From Pyricularia pennisetigena (lineage: Eukaryota; Ascomycota; Sordariomycetes; Magnaporthales; Pyriculariaceae): a DNA stretch of 64,000 bases. Positions 35,859 to 46,011 of this stretch are shown one piece after another. A model generated the notes under the pieces. The model did not search any database, had not been told where the DNA came from, and saw nothing but the letters and a program-made list of their open reading frames with translations. How positions within the stretch are numbered: position 1 is the first letter of the stretch; each line of letters opens with the position of its first letter. Made by a program: the position numbers and the translations under genes. The DNA is taken from the NCBI RefSeq assembly GCF_004337985.1, contig NC_043742.1, positions 5,321,259-5,385,258 of the forward strand, written 5' to 3'.

Positions 35859-36734
35859 TCTTTCACTGGTGATTTAAGCTGTAGTCTCTGACATGTTTAC
35901 TTCAGACCCGACGGCCACCAGCATCCTTTCAACTGGACCGTCGACTCGGTCAGCCTCATCCGCAAGCTTGACCCCTACCACCCAGTCTCGGTGACGCTGA
36001 ACTGCCAAAACTACTACTTTGCCGAGTATTCGGCCGCGGCCGACTTCCTGATGGAGGACGTGTACCCCATCATCGTCAACGCGACCTTTTCCAAGTGGGG
36101 CACGGCCTGCAACGCGACCTACGGCGACTGCGGGTGCGACAACTGCGACGGCAACGTGCGCGACGTGTCGCGGCGCCTGGACGACATGAACCGCTACGAG
36201 CGCATGCTCGGGCGCTGGCCAAAGACAAAGTTCCACAACCCGCAGAGCTTCCACGGCGAGGGCTACTGGCCCAGGGACCCCACGCCCGACGAGTCCTACG
36301 TAATGAACATGCTGGCCTTCAACCACGGCGCCACCGGCATGGTCGGGTGGCTGTACCCGCCCACGGACCTGCTGGCCACCGCCCACGGGACCCTGTCCAA
36401 GGTCGTCACCGCCTCGCCCGTCCTCGACTTCTTGGTCAGCGAGGGCGATGGGCCGCACAAAATTGAGGTGGAGGGGCTGAAGGACGACCAGATAGACGTC
36501 GCGTTTTGGCGCAAGGGGGACAAGGAGGTCCTGGTCAACATCGTCAACCCGAGCGAGTCGCAGAACAGGGACAGAGTCAGCTTCCCGATGCCCGGGGGTG
36601 CGGGGGCCCGGATCGAAAAGGTCCTCTGGGGTGACACCGGGATATGGGAGCTTGACGAGGGCGGCAAGAACATCCGCTCCAGGACGGGGTTTGGTAAAAT
36701 GTCGGCTAGTCTTTTGCTTATAACGCTGGCATGA
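34800..36734 (+). CDS. Secreted, probably GPI-anchored glycosidase-like protein
   Basis: There are three exons: 34800-34909, 35022-35813 and 35906-36734, giving 576 residues. A signal peptide (MLWLAWGLVSLVVPAASQ) is followed by a conserved-looking WDRWCGKVY block, a beta-rich N-terminal half and a barrel-like C-terminal half. That half contains FMYDLRDNYQN, GGDEPDGHQHPFNW and FHGEGYWPRDPTPDESY, as in retaining glycoside hydrolases of clan A. The Glu in GGDEPDG (across intron 2) is a plausible acid/base. There are many N-glycosylation sequons, and the last 12 residues are hydrophobic as for a GPI signal. The acceptor at 35021 was chosen to give QYPSFDPGG. I recognise the protein type as widespread in ascomycetes but cannot name a CAZy family. 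Confidence 0.8.
35819..35857. repeat. T39 homopolymer in intron 2 of the glycosidase-like gene
   Basis: Thirty-nine T residues starting five bases into the 92-base intron. This is the longest homopolymer of the window. Confidence 0.93.
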
Positions 36735-36997
36735 TGATTTCGCTGAGAAAAAAAAAACCCCGTACGGATAGAAACACGGAATTAGAGCAGCATTATCTCA
36801 TGTCAACCAAAGGCTCATAGCCTGTGAATAACACAAATAAAAAAATTATTGCAATGAGAATGGGTCGTTGGCTGCCACCTTGGGTTGGATAGTATTCAAA
36901 GGGTATCAGTAAGACTCGACTCGACTCTAGCTGTTTCGTTGGCCACTCCATTCCCCTCGTGACCCATTTGCATCAGTTCGTCAATCCATCTTTCACA

Positions 36998-38752
36998 TCA
37001 TGACTGATCAAGCCTCGCTCTCTTTGGATCATGATCAGTCGCATCCTCGAATCCACGCTCACGCTTCAGTTGAGTGTTCGACTCCTTGTCCAGCTCGGTC
37101 GCCTGTGGTTGATTCTGCTGCTGCTGCTGCTGCTGCTGTTGATTTATCGAGACGTCAGTCGCTAAATCCCCGTCTGTCTGATCCGGCTCGGCGGCTTTGT
37201 TGCCCTTCTCACCCTTCCTCTCCTTGTTCGCCGTCTTCTTCTTCCGCTTCGCCTCCAGCATGTCCCGCTTCTGTTGCTTGCGTGCGTTCTTGTCCAGGCT
37301 GCCAATGACTTGATTCTCTTTGCCACAGGGCCATTTCGCCAGGGCGGCGGCCTCGTCCTCGGCCGTCCATTCGCGCGGCAGCACTGCAAAGGTCAGATAG
37401 GACGTGTGGGTCCTGACATCAGCCTCGGTCCGTGTAACCAGGCGCCCTTGCATGAATGGCGGTAGCGTGGAGGATCCCTCGGCGACGCTGTCGTCGACCG
37501 GGTCTTCGTACGTGTCCCTCATGTAAGCATCCGCATCCTCGATGTCGGGGTCGTGTATCGCTTTTTGATGCTCCCGGACCCGCGCCTCGATCTTTCTCAG
37601 CCTCGCGACCGACTCGTCGACGTCCACTGGGGTCTGCGCCATGCCGCGTTCGGTCGCGACGGTCAGCCCGATCTTTTCGCGATTGACATTGATACGCTTG
37701 TTGGAGACCTCGACGGTCTCAATGTCCATCCACCCCAACTGGCGCATTGTCGAGATAGTGCGCGTGACCTGCTCGATGCATGGAGAGAATGTGCATAGAT
37801 ATACACTCTTCTTGGGGTTTAAAGGCGATACGTAGCTCTCGTCCAGCACTTGTCTTTTTGCAGGCGGCTGCCCATCGGCGGCAGGTTCTCCTTCCACAAC
37901 CTTGTATCTCCTCCGCACCAGGTTTGGCAGGGCTTGCCAGGGCGCAGGAACATCGAGAAACACTGCTTCCGCATTTGGGCTCTGGCCGTCTACTAGGAAA
38001 CCATCGTTGTAGACATCACGATGAGTGATGCGAACGATGTCATCCAGCTTGTGTGATGAGATCTCCTTGCACATTGAATGATACCGCGGCTCGTTGAACT
38101 CGAAGCTGAAGACCTGTCCCTTCCCCGAGTCTATAGAGTTCAGCCTTGGACCCTCGACAGTAGCACCAGGCACGCCGTTGTAGACGGCCCTTGCCGAGGC
38201 ATGTGTGAAACTTCCACTTCCTGCACCCGCCTCGATGATCTTGCTGCCGGGTCGCGCCCGTATCCTTTGCAGGATATAGCTGTAGTCTGGAGTATAGACA
38301 ACCTGCGTCCTGTGCGGCAGACTCATGGTCCACAGCTCCGGGCTCGGCGCCAGAATGTGGACGAACCCACTCGCCGCGGCAACAGCCTGCTTGGCCCCTG
38401 ACTTCTGCTCGCCCTCCGCCGGAGTGCTCTGCTCGTCGGCCTCGGTAGCTTTGGGCTCTGCTTCGTCCTGGCCATCGCGCTTGCGCTTCTTCTGCTGGGG
38501 CTTGCGACCCCTCGAGCCGGTGTCGACCTTTGAGGCACGGACCTGGGAACCCCAAGGCACACCGATGAAGGTCGAGTGCGGGAAGGAGCCGAATCGAGTG
38601 TTCAGCACGGCGCCCTCGGCGTATCCGTCATGTTCGCCATCTACTTCTTCCAGGTAAAGGGGCTGTAGTCGGTCGCGTGAGAGGTGGATGATGGCGAGGG
38701 AATTGGCCTTGGGCTGCCCCATGTGGAGAAAGGGCGAAGCGCTCTGAGGCAT
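36998..38752 (-). CDS. TRM61: tRNA (adenine-58-N1)-methyltransferase catalytic subunit
   Basis: A single exon of 584 residues. Trm61 with Trm6 methylates A58 in the T-loop of nuclear-encoded tRNAs. The N-terminus MPQSASPFLHMGQPKANSLA and the blocks HILAPSPELWTMSLPHRTQVVY, IIEAGAGSGSFTHA (SAM binding), VFSFEFNEPRYHSM and VFLDVPAPWQALP match the family. It is longer than yeast Trm61 (383) owing to a Lys/Arg/Glu-rich insert (about residues 75-115) and a charged tail with poly-Gln encoded by CAG repeats (37115-37138). The start at 38752 was chosen by family resemblance; the frame is open 36 codons further. It is divergent from the cysteinyl-tRNA synthetase, so two tRNA-related genes share an upstream region. 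Confidence 0.95.
   Translation of the reverse strand: MPQSASPFLHMGQPKANSLAIIHLSRDRLQPLYLEEVDGEHDGYAEGAVLNTRFGSFPHSTFIGVPWGSQVRASKVDTGSRGRKPQQKKRKRDGQDEAEPKATEADEQSTPAEGEQKSGAKQAVAAASGFVHILAPSPELWTMSLPHRTQVVYTPDYSYILQRIRARPGSKIIEAGAGSGSFTHASARAVYNGVPGATVEGPRLNSIDSGKGQVFSFEFNEPRYHSMCKEISSHKLDDIVRITHRDVYNDGFLVDGQSPNAEAVFLDVPAPWQALPNLVRRRYKVVEGEPAADGQPPAKRQVLDESYVSPLNPKKSVYLCTFSPCIEQVTRTISTMRQLGWMDIETVEVSNKRINVNREKIGLTVATERGMAQTPVDVDESVARLRKIEARVREHQKAIHDPDIEDADAYMRDTYEDPVDDSVAEGSSTLPPFMQGRLVTRTEADVRTHTSYLTFAVLPREWTAEDEAAALAKWPCGKENQVIGSLDKNARKQQKRDMLEAKRKKKTANKERKGEKGNKAAEPDQTDGDLATDVSINQQQQQQQQQNQPQATELDKESNTQLKRERGFEDATDHDPKRARLDQS
37115..37138. repeat. (CTG)8, poly-Gln codons of TRM61
   Basis: Eight CTG units on the plus strand, read as CAG (Gln) in the TRM61 tail. 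Confidence 0.85.
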
Positions 38753-39213
38753 TGCGGAGGGTGTCGAACAGGAGCCTGTGATCTCGATTGGACAATGTAT
38801 TAATACAAGGTTCAAGATACAGAATGTTTGGTTGATTTTGCAAAAAAGGACTTGATCCAATGGCTAAAAGTAGCAGCGTGCGAAACGGAGCATATTTACT
38901 GGACCGATGCTGCATATACCAAGAAATTAAAAAAAGAAAATAAAAATTATCGACCAAGAGAGGGTCTGAGAGCTGATTCAAGCTCTCCACCAAAGCGCAG
39001 GGTACTGTATCCCCTGTCGATGAGCAAATACGCGTCAGGCTACTGACGTGCTAGGCTAGGCTAGGCGCAGAATTGAATTCAATGCGATTATTATGCTACA
39101 CGTTGCAACTCAAAGCTCCATTCCACTGCCAATGCCGCGCCTGCTGCCCCTCCTTTAAGCTGCCCACCCCCCTCTCTGACGCATCTTCCTGCACGCGCAG
39201 GCCCGCTTCCTGG
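38753..39213. promoter_or_regulatory. Divergent upstream region of TRM61 and CRS1
   Basis: 461 bases between the chosen start codons. It contains the short direct repeat GCTAGGCTAGGCTAGGC near 39050. An upstream in-frame ATG of the synthetase at 39082 lies here. Confidence 0.5.
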
Positions 39214-41808
39214 ATGCACTCCTTTTTCAGGACCGCGAGACCCTTTCTTTTCTTTTCACCAACGAGGCGATTCTTCACCTCTAGATCATCTTTAGCATAC
39301 GCAGTTCCGGCAGCAGCATCGCCCACGATGGCGTCGCCCATAATCAAAGTCCACAACTCCCTGACGCCCGGCGGGCCGGTGCCCTTCGAGCCCAAGGAGA
39401 AGGGCAATGTGTCATGGTACGCCTGCGGACCGACCGTCTACGACCAGAGCCACCTGGGCCACGCCAGGAACTACGTCTCGACCGACATCATCCGCCGCAT
39501 CTTCATGCACTACTTCGACTACAAGGTCAAGTTTGTCATGAACATTACCGACATCGACGACAAGATCATCATCAGGGCCCGCAGGCAGAGGTTGCTGGAC
39601 CTCGAGAAGAAGAAGACCTACACGCCGGAGGAGTTGCATGCGCTGGGCGCAAAGGCGTTTCTGGCTTATGCGCAGAGCAACTTGCCACTGCTCGTGGAGG
39701 GCGAGGGACTGGACGAGAAAAACTACGAGGAGCGGCGCGACAAGGCGTACGGCGGCGTCCTGGCCGGTGGTGCGCTCACGGCCGACGGGAAACCAGGCGA
39801 CGCCGAGGCCAAGATCAAGATGCATCTGAGCAACATGGACGCCGCGGCCAAGGGTCTCCGGGATGGCAAGGTTTTTGGATCCGCAGACGAGGTGCTCCTC
39901 CCGTACCTCGACTCGCTGTACAAGGAGACGATAGACACGAGCGACCAGAGCATGTTTACGGACCTGACGCGGCGCATGGAGGCCGACTTCTTCGACGACA
40001 TGGACAACCTGAACAACCTGCGCCCCGACGAGATCACCAGAGTGACCGAGTACGTGCCCCAGATTGCCGACTTTGTCGACAGGATAGTCAAGAAGGGCTT
40101 TGCGTACGAGTCGCAAGGCTCGGTATATTTCGACATTGCCGCCTTCGAAAAGGCCGGTAATACCTATGCACGCCTGAAGCCCGAGAGTCGCGGCGACAAG
40201 GCACTGCAGGAGGAGGGAGAGGGTTCGCTCTCCAAGGGCGCTGGTGGAAAGCGGAGCCCTGGCGACTTTGCGCTGTGGAAGCAGTCGAAGCCTGGTGAGC
40301 CCTACTGGCCAAGCCCCTGGGGAAATGGGAGGCCCGGTTGGCACATTGAGTGCTCGGTCATGGCGTCGGACAGGCTGGGAGCGCAGATGGATGTTCACTC
40401 TGGCGGTATAGATCTTGCCTTCCCGCACCACGACAACGAGCTGGCGCAGAGTGAGGCATACTTTTGCGAGCACGGCAAGGGGGAGCACACCTGGGTCAAG
40501 TACTTTTTGCACATGGGTCATTTGTCCATCTCGGGGTCAAAGATGTCCAAGTCGCTCAAAAATTTTCAGACCATCAAAGACGCACTAGCCACCACATACT
40601 CGGCAAGGAATCTGCGCATCGTATTCATGATGGGCAGGTGGAACGAGGGCGTGGAAATCTCGCCCGAGTTGAGGGTCCAGGCGGATAGCTGGGAGAACAC
40701 GGTTAACGTAAGTCAACCCGGCATGTCGCTACTGTCAGTCGTTGTAACGTGAATTCCATCCTAACTTTTGATACAGCAATTTTTCACAAACACCAAGTCA
40801 TGGCTGGCAGAAGCAGGCGTTGCATCGACCAACGATGGGCTGGAGTCTCTATTTATTTCAGATGATGCAGCACAGCAAGGCCTGCTTGCGGATCTTGGTC
40901 AAGCCAAGAGGGACACGGAAGCCTTTTTGGCAAACTCTTTCGACACCAACGGGGCATTGCGCACAATCGCGGACCTGATCAACAAGGTCAACGTTCACAA
41001 GCGGGAGCACAAGAGCGATGCAGATCTCGCAGCCATAGAGAGGATAGCACGATGGGTGACCCGGATGGTTGGCATTTTCGGCCTCGACGCCAACGCCAAG
41101 CCACCTTACAATGGGCTCGGCTGGGTGTCAGACCCAAGCGCCGGTCTGGACCTGGAAGCAGTCCGGACGACGTACGCCTCGGTTCGGGATGAGATCAAGG
41201 CGTCAGGGTTCGCAGAGTCGGTTATTGCGGTCCTCGACACGCAAAACCCAGCATCCGACGTCCAAAAGCTGCAGGACTCGGGAGTCACGGACCCGGAGAG
41301 GTTGGCATACCCATTCGTGGATGCTGTGGCCAAGCTCCGCGATGAGCTGCGCAGGACCGTGTCGTCCGCCGCCAGCGCGGAGCAGAAGAAGGCCATCCTC
41401 GCCTTGAGCGACCGCATCCGCGACCACGACCTGACGAACCTGGGCGTCTACCTGGACGACCGGCCGGACGGACAGCCGTCGCTGATCAAGTTTGTCCCCG
41501 CAGCGCAGCTGATCGCGGCGCGCGAGGAGAAGGCGGCTCAGCAGGCGGCCAAGGAGAGGGCCAAGGAGGAGGCCAGGCTGGAGAAGGAGCGCAAGGAGCA
41601 GGAGAGGTGGGCCAAGGCGGCGGTCAAGCCGCAGGATATGTACCGGGCCGAGACGGACAAGTACAGCGAGTTTGACGACGAGGGTATCCCGACAAAGATG
41701 AAGGACGGCAGCGAGGTGACAAAGTCGGCCGCCAAGAAGCTGAAGAAGGACTGGGAGAAGCAGAAGAAGCTGCATGAGGAGTACGTCAAGAAGTTTGGAG
41801 GTAGTTGA
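39214..41808 (+). CDS. CRS1: Cysteinyl-tRNA synthetase, likely dual-targeted
   Basis: The exons are 39214-40707 and 40777-41808, giving 841 residues from the chosen start. The class I enzyme charges tRNA-Cys. The zinc/Cys block CGPTVYDQSHLGHARNY contains the HIGH-type motif HLGH. VMNITDIDDKII, GWHIECSVMA, FPHHDNELAQSEA and the KMSKS loop follow. The C-terminal part is a long Glu/Lys coiled-coil-like tail, as in eukaryotic CysRS. Three in-frame ATGs exist: 39082, 39214 (begins MHSFFRTARPF, a clear mitochondrial presequence) and 39328 (begins MASPIIKVHNSLTP, the cytosolic-type N-terminus). Yeast CRS1 is known to give both forms from one gene. The 69-base intron is phase 0. Confidence 0.96.
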
Positions 41809-42317
41809 GCTGGCAAATATAAGCAACAATAACCAATTGACTGGGAGATTTGCTCACTGATCGATGGCCGATTGGTGGATGCATTTCGAGGTGGTACTTC
41901 AGTGTCCACTAGATATGTGATTTATGTGCTTCCTTTTTTTGAAAGGTAAGGCCACCGGCTTTGGGGCGAAACATATAGCATCTCACCAACCCCGCTCATT
42001 ATATTTGACCTGTCAACTGAATTTTATATGGGGCTTGTCTGAATAGCGTAAGAAACTGACTCTCGAAGATGGTGTCTAGTCGACTGACAAGCTGTCAGGA
42101 GCTTGGCCCACTCGAGGCTCATCCACGAACTACATACCTCAATCATCAAGTCGTCTGCTCAACCTGGGCATGCGCAGCGCTTGCAAACTTCATATCACAT
42201 TTGGATTTGCACAACATAAAAAGATTGCATCTTGTACGTCGCTGAAATTTCAATTCACTAGCTGCTATTCTGCACGATGACCAAAAGCCCCCAGCTCTGG
42301 ATCCCCATGAGCACAAT
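41809..42317. other. Convergent 3' region between CRS1 and cipC
   Basis: 509 bases without a supported gene. Confidence 0.6.
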
Positions 42318-42858
42318 CTACTGCATGTGGCGGTGCGGCCTCTGCTTCTGACTATGAGCAGAAAACAAAAAGCGTTTTGGTCAGTTGTGAATCATAAAAG
42401 AGAACGCGCCAAACAAGAAAAAAATGAAACTCACGGGTTGTACTCGTCATAGCCACCATACTGCTCCTCGTACATGCGCTCGGCCTGCTGCTTGGCGTGG
42501 TGCTTTGCCTTTTCGCGGTCGACAAAGTCGAGGCCCTTTGTCTCGACCAGCTTGTCGACCTCGAAGCCGGCGGCGGCGGCCAGCATCTCCTTGGCCAGGC
42601 TGTGCGACACGGGCTGGCCCGACTCGCGCTGCTTCTTCTCCCACAGGTGCATGGCCTCGAAGCTGGCCGCGGAGGCGAGGAGCTCATGCGACAGCTTGGA
42701 CTCGTGAGGCGTGCCCTCGTAGATCTCGTCGCGGTGCTTCTTGGCCTCGTCTGTTTGTTTTTTTTTTTTTTTTTTGGTTTCTGGGGTTAGTGAATGGGTT
42801 CTGAGATTGTATGTGGCGGCAGTGGTTGTTGTAGGTTGAACATACCGAATCCAAACAT
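42318..42858 (-). CDS. cipC: CipC-like protein (concanamycin-induced protein C family)
   Basis: There are three exons: 42858..42846 (13 bases), 42750..42435 and 42351..42318 (34 bases), giving 120 residues. The join of the tiny first exon gives MFGFDEAKKHRDEIYEG, the hallmark N-terminus of the fungal CipC/DUF3759 family. KLSHELLASAASFEAM, KEMLAAAAGFEVDKLVETKG and DFVDREKAKHHAKQQAE follow. The third exon adds NPQKQRPHRHMQ; without it the frame would stop at a TGA that overlaps a good GTGAGT donor. Family members are small, stress- or in-planta-induced proteins of unknown biochemical role. Intron 1 contains T18 on the plus strand, that is A18 on the sense strand before its CAG. Confidence 0.93.
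42758..42775. repeat. T18 homopolymer in cipC intron 1
   Basis: Eighteen T residues on the plus strand, close to the 3' splice site of the minus-strand gene. It is the only long homopolymer right of 36 kb. Confidence 0.9.
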
Positions 42859-43024
42859 CTTGTACAAGTGTTAAGGGTGTTTTTGTGAGATATGAGATGA
42901 ATAAGTTTCAGTGAGTTGATTGGGATTGTGATTCTGCGGTTTGTATTCTTTCGAGGATTGCTTGGTGGGATATCGATCTGATGAGCCAAAAACTAACCGC
43001 AGAACTCGAGATGGAAACGGCTGG

Positions 43025-43030
43025 TTTATA
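43025..43030 (-). promoter_or_regulatory. Possible TATA box of cipC
   Basis: The minus strand reads TATAAA about 170 bases upstream of the ATG. Consensus match only. Confidence 0.4.
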
Positions 43031-44460
43031 TCCAAAATTCCATTCAGACCTGTTCCACATAGGACATTCATACTATTACTTACTACTTACTACTTACTGT
43101 AGTATCTGCCTAGCTTGCACTGTATATTCATCCCTGACCCCCCCTAAGTTCCGCGCGTCCCATCTCAAACCCCTGTTATATTTCTTGATCAAGTTAGCAA
43201 GCCAATCGATCGCCGCGTCCTCAATGCACAAGTAACCAAAAGCTGGACTTGCTGGAGTCTGCCTGAATGCTGACGCAACTCGTGTGAAGCGGACCCCTCT
43301 GCACCCCCCCGGGCTCTGTTTACTAGCCCCGGTTTAAACTTAGTACCGGGTAGCTTTTGCGTCTCAGCCCCCCTTGTAATTAGAACCCGTTCGAGAAAGA
43401 AGGGTTCACCCTCGCTCCGCGGGCTTTCGATGACGACCTGGTTGGAAGGATGGTTCCATAACACTACGTACTTTGGCTAGGGTAGAGACACATGCAACTC
43501 CCGCATAAAAAGACAAAAAGCCCCAAAAAGCTTATTTCATACTAAGGATCGGGAACGGATACTGGCCCCTCCAATCAACCCACCGCCTTGGCTCGGAACA
43601 GTCCGGGGTTGTTGGCTGAGTGGTGCTCGACAGGGTAACAGTAAGGGGGCAAACCAACAACAGTCGGCGCATAGATAGGTCTGGAGCCGGTATGGGCCGC
43701 TGAACAAAAGTCGTCGTCATCACTTTTGTGGCGTGGTTTTGCCAGTCGAGCAGCGTCGTGAATGAGTGAGTGAGAAGAAGGGAAAAAAGTCGAATCGTAT
43801 CGCAGGCCTCCCGATCTGCCACCTACTCGTACGCTGAATTGATATCGACGCCTTTTTAAAGCTTGGTTTTATTGCGGGAAAGCCTATGCTTGTGAAATGA
43901 AACAAAAAAGTTACTATGAGTAGCTGGATTTATGCTCAGGGTTTGTACACACGCTATTGACACAAACGACAAAGATATGTTTCGAATAGAATAAAAATAC
44001 GAAGTGTAGCGAATAAGTACGGCCCACAAGAGGCGTCCATCCCATCCATGTTCGGATCAGTATCGATCGCCCAGAGCTGCCAGATCCGGCCTTGGCAAAG
44101 CTTGTCTGGGGGGTCGCCACGGTGTTGGCTACACAGTAAATCCACCACAAAAACAACAAACGAGGCACAGAATGATGGCCGATTGAAACGTCTCAGCGAT
44201 GTGGCTTTACCCACTCCCTAGACCAGTGCATGCATGACTACTTTTGTTGATGAACCCTTTTTTTTTGTTCTGATTATTTATCTTCTCACTTACCCCTTTA
44301 TACTCCGTAACATCCGTTGGGGCCCTCACCCTCCGCCTTTCTTGATTGTAATCAGCAAACCCCACCAACAACAACAAAAGCAACAACCCGCATGGGGCTC
44401 GCAGAGGAGAAATCTCGGCTTTGGGGCTCTGCCGCGCGATCTCCCTTGCCCGAGTCAGTC
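43031..44460. other. Intergenic, no gene supported
   Basis: About 1.4 kb. It contains TTACTAC tandem words near 43075-43100. Open frames at 43532-43905 and 43914-44214 (minus) have no bias or family signal. Confidence 0.45.
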
Positions 44461-44865
44461 CTATCCATGACCACCACCAGCAGCCCCTCCCACCGCCGTC
44501 GCCGTCCTCGGGCTCTCGGATAGCATCAATGGTGAGATGAGGGCCTTGTCGTCCACGTCTTTGCCCCTGATCTCGAGTCTTGGAGGCGGGACCAGCTCTT
44601 GTGCGCGCTTGCCGCTCGAAGAAGCCTTTGTCTTTTTCTTGTTTTGTGGACAAGACTCGGCGCTCCCCGATGAGCACTGCTGCTGTTGCGGTGGCGACGG
44701 CCGTGCGGCGGGCTTTTGATGCTGCGTCGGCTCTGCTGAAGGTTGGTGGTGCTGGTTGTGTCGCTGGTCGTGTGGTTGGTAGTGACCAAGAGGCAGCGGG
44801 TTGAAAACAAGGCTTTGCCCGGGCCCAAAGCAGGGACTGGACGGCACTGGGATTGCTGTGCTCAT
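44461..44865 (-). CDS. Hypothetical disordered protein, 134 residues
   Basis: A single open frame from ATG at 44865 to TAG at 44461. It is rich in Pro, Gln, His and Ser in the first half, with a short basic patch (QNKKKTKASSSGKR), then a more ordered-looking end (RLEIRGKDVDDKALISPLML) and a Gly-rich tail. Third positions lean to G/C as in the neighbouring real genes, and this is the reason for calling it. No domain is recognised. The frame is open upstream of 44865 but without ATG. Confidence 0.45.
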   Translation of the reverse strand: MSTAIPVPSSPCFGPGQSLVFNPLPLGHYQPHDQRHNQHHQPSAEPTQHQKPAARPSPPQQQQCSSGSAESCPQNKKKTKASSSGKRAQELVPPPRLEIRGKDVDDKALISPLMLSESPRTATAVGGAAGGGHG

Positions 44866-46011
44866 GGCCGCGGCGTAAAGCGGTTCAAGGTGTTTGTAGA
44901 ATGATATGATTGATGCGATGCCGTCGTGAATAATATTGTTTGTGGCTGTTGGGGTGAGTCCTGCACCACTGTTGACGACCCTAGTAACCATACACTTCCG
45001 TCTGTCCGGGTGCAACGTGGACCTGTGGGTTTGTCTTTATGTTTGTCTCCAGTCTAGCAGAACCATTTGCTCTGGCTGCGATGAAACCTCGGGAATGCTT
45101 CCAGAACGAGTCGGCATCCCCCTCTGACGGTCTTATCCCGCGAAAATCGCCCCAGAATCGTCACCTATTTACCTTGGCATTCCCTCTAACGGCGCCTGAC
45201 CGCATGCAACGGGCGCGATGGATTCGTTCCGAGACGCAATGGCCCGGCGGGGCTCAGCAAACTGTCCTCTTAGCGCAGAATCCGTTTCTAAACCCAGTCA
45301 TTCTCGGCGGCTGGGACAGTCTGCTTTCTTGCTGGTCTTGCTGGTATAGCCCGGCAGTAGCTCATGCTGTCCGCCGCTCCCCCCGGCGGTAAACCAATCT
45401 GCATCAGGTGAGAAACCATTTCTGCCTCCTTCTTTCCAACGAAGCCGTCCTGGACACCGATGTTGCGGACGAGGCGGACTTGACCTAAAGCATCAAGACG
45501 TGTTGCCGAGCTACGCCGAGTAGCGCCTTGCGTTGGCGTCGCTTGTCTGGGCACAAGTTTTCTGGCGACAAACAAAGAACCAGAAAAAAGAAGAAAAAAA
45601 ATCGGTCTACCGCCGGTCCGTCCGAGACACCTTTTGGCAACGGAGGGAAACGTAGCGGGGGCTAATCCGCAGGTTAGTGCGGTTGATGTGCTGACTGCCA
45701 CCGATGCCTCCACGGTACGACTGTTGTAGATCCGCCAATCGCCAAGGCGTTCAGAGACACCATGTAGCGACTGATCAGAGACTCGCCGCCACAATCGTTT
45801 CACCGTTCAATATTCATGGAGCCAACCGTGGGAGGAAAAGAGGACGGTTATATATAGAATGAAATACACTATCATAGTTGAACCTGTGATTCGTAACCAA
45901 TTTTGACGACTCGTCTGCCTCCTCCATGCTTAACGAGTCTTCATTTCGATGCTGCCAGGTTGGGATATTGTTTTTGCTGAGGTTAAGATACCGGAACCCT
46001 TTGATTCTTTC
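44866..46011. other. Intergenic, no gene supported
   Basis: About 1.15 kb. A 171-codon open frame (45288-45803, minus) has no recognisable domain and little codon bias, so it is not called. TATATATAG near 45850 could be a TATA element. Confidence 0.45.

Noticed and set aside
43914..44168. 84-codon frame starting with a signal-peptide-like hydrophobic stretch
   Set aside because: The remainder is unlike a secreted protein and the overlapping frames are equally open, so chance is more likely.
45288..45803. 171-codon minus-strand frame
   Set aside because: No domain or bias. It contains a Lys/Phe-coded A/T run typical of non-coding sequence here.
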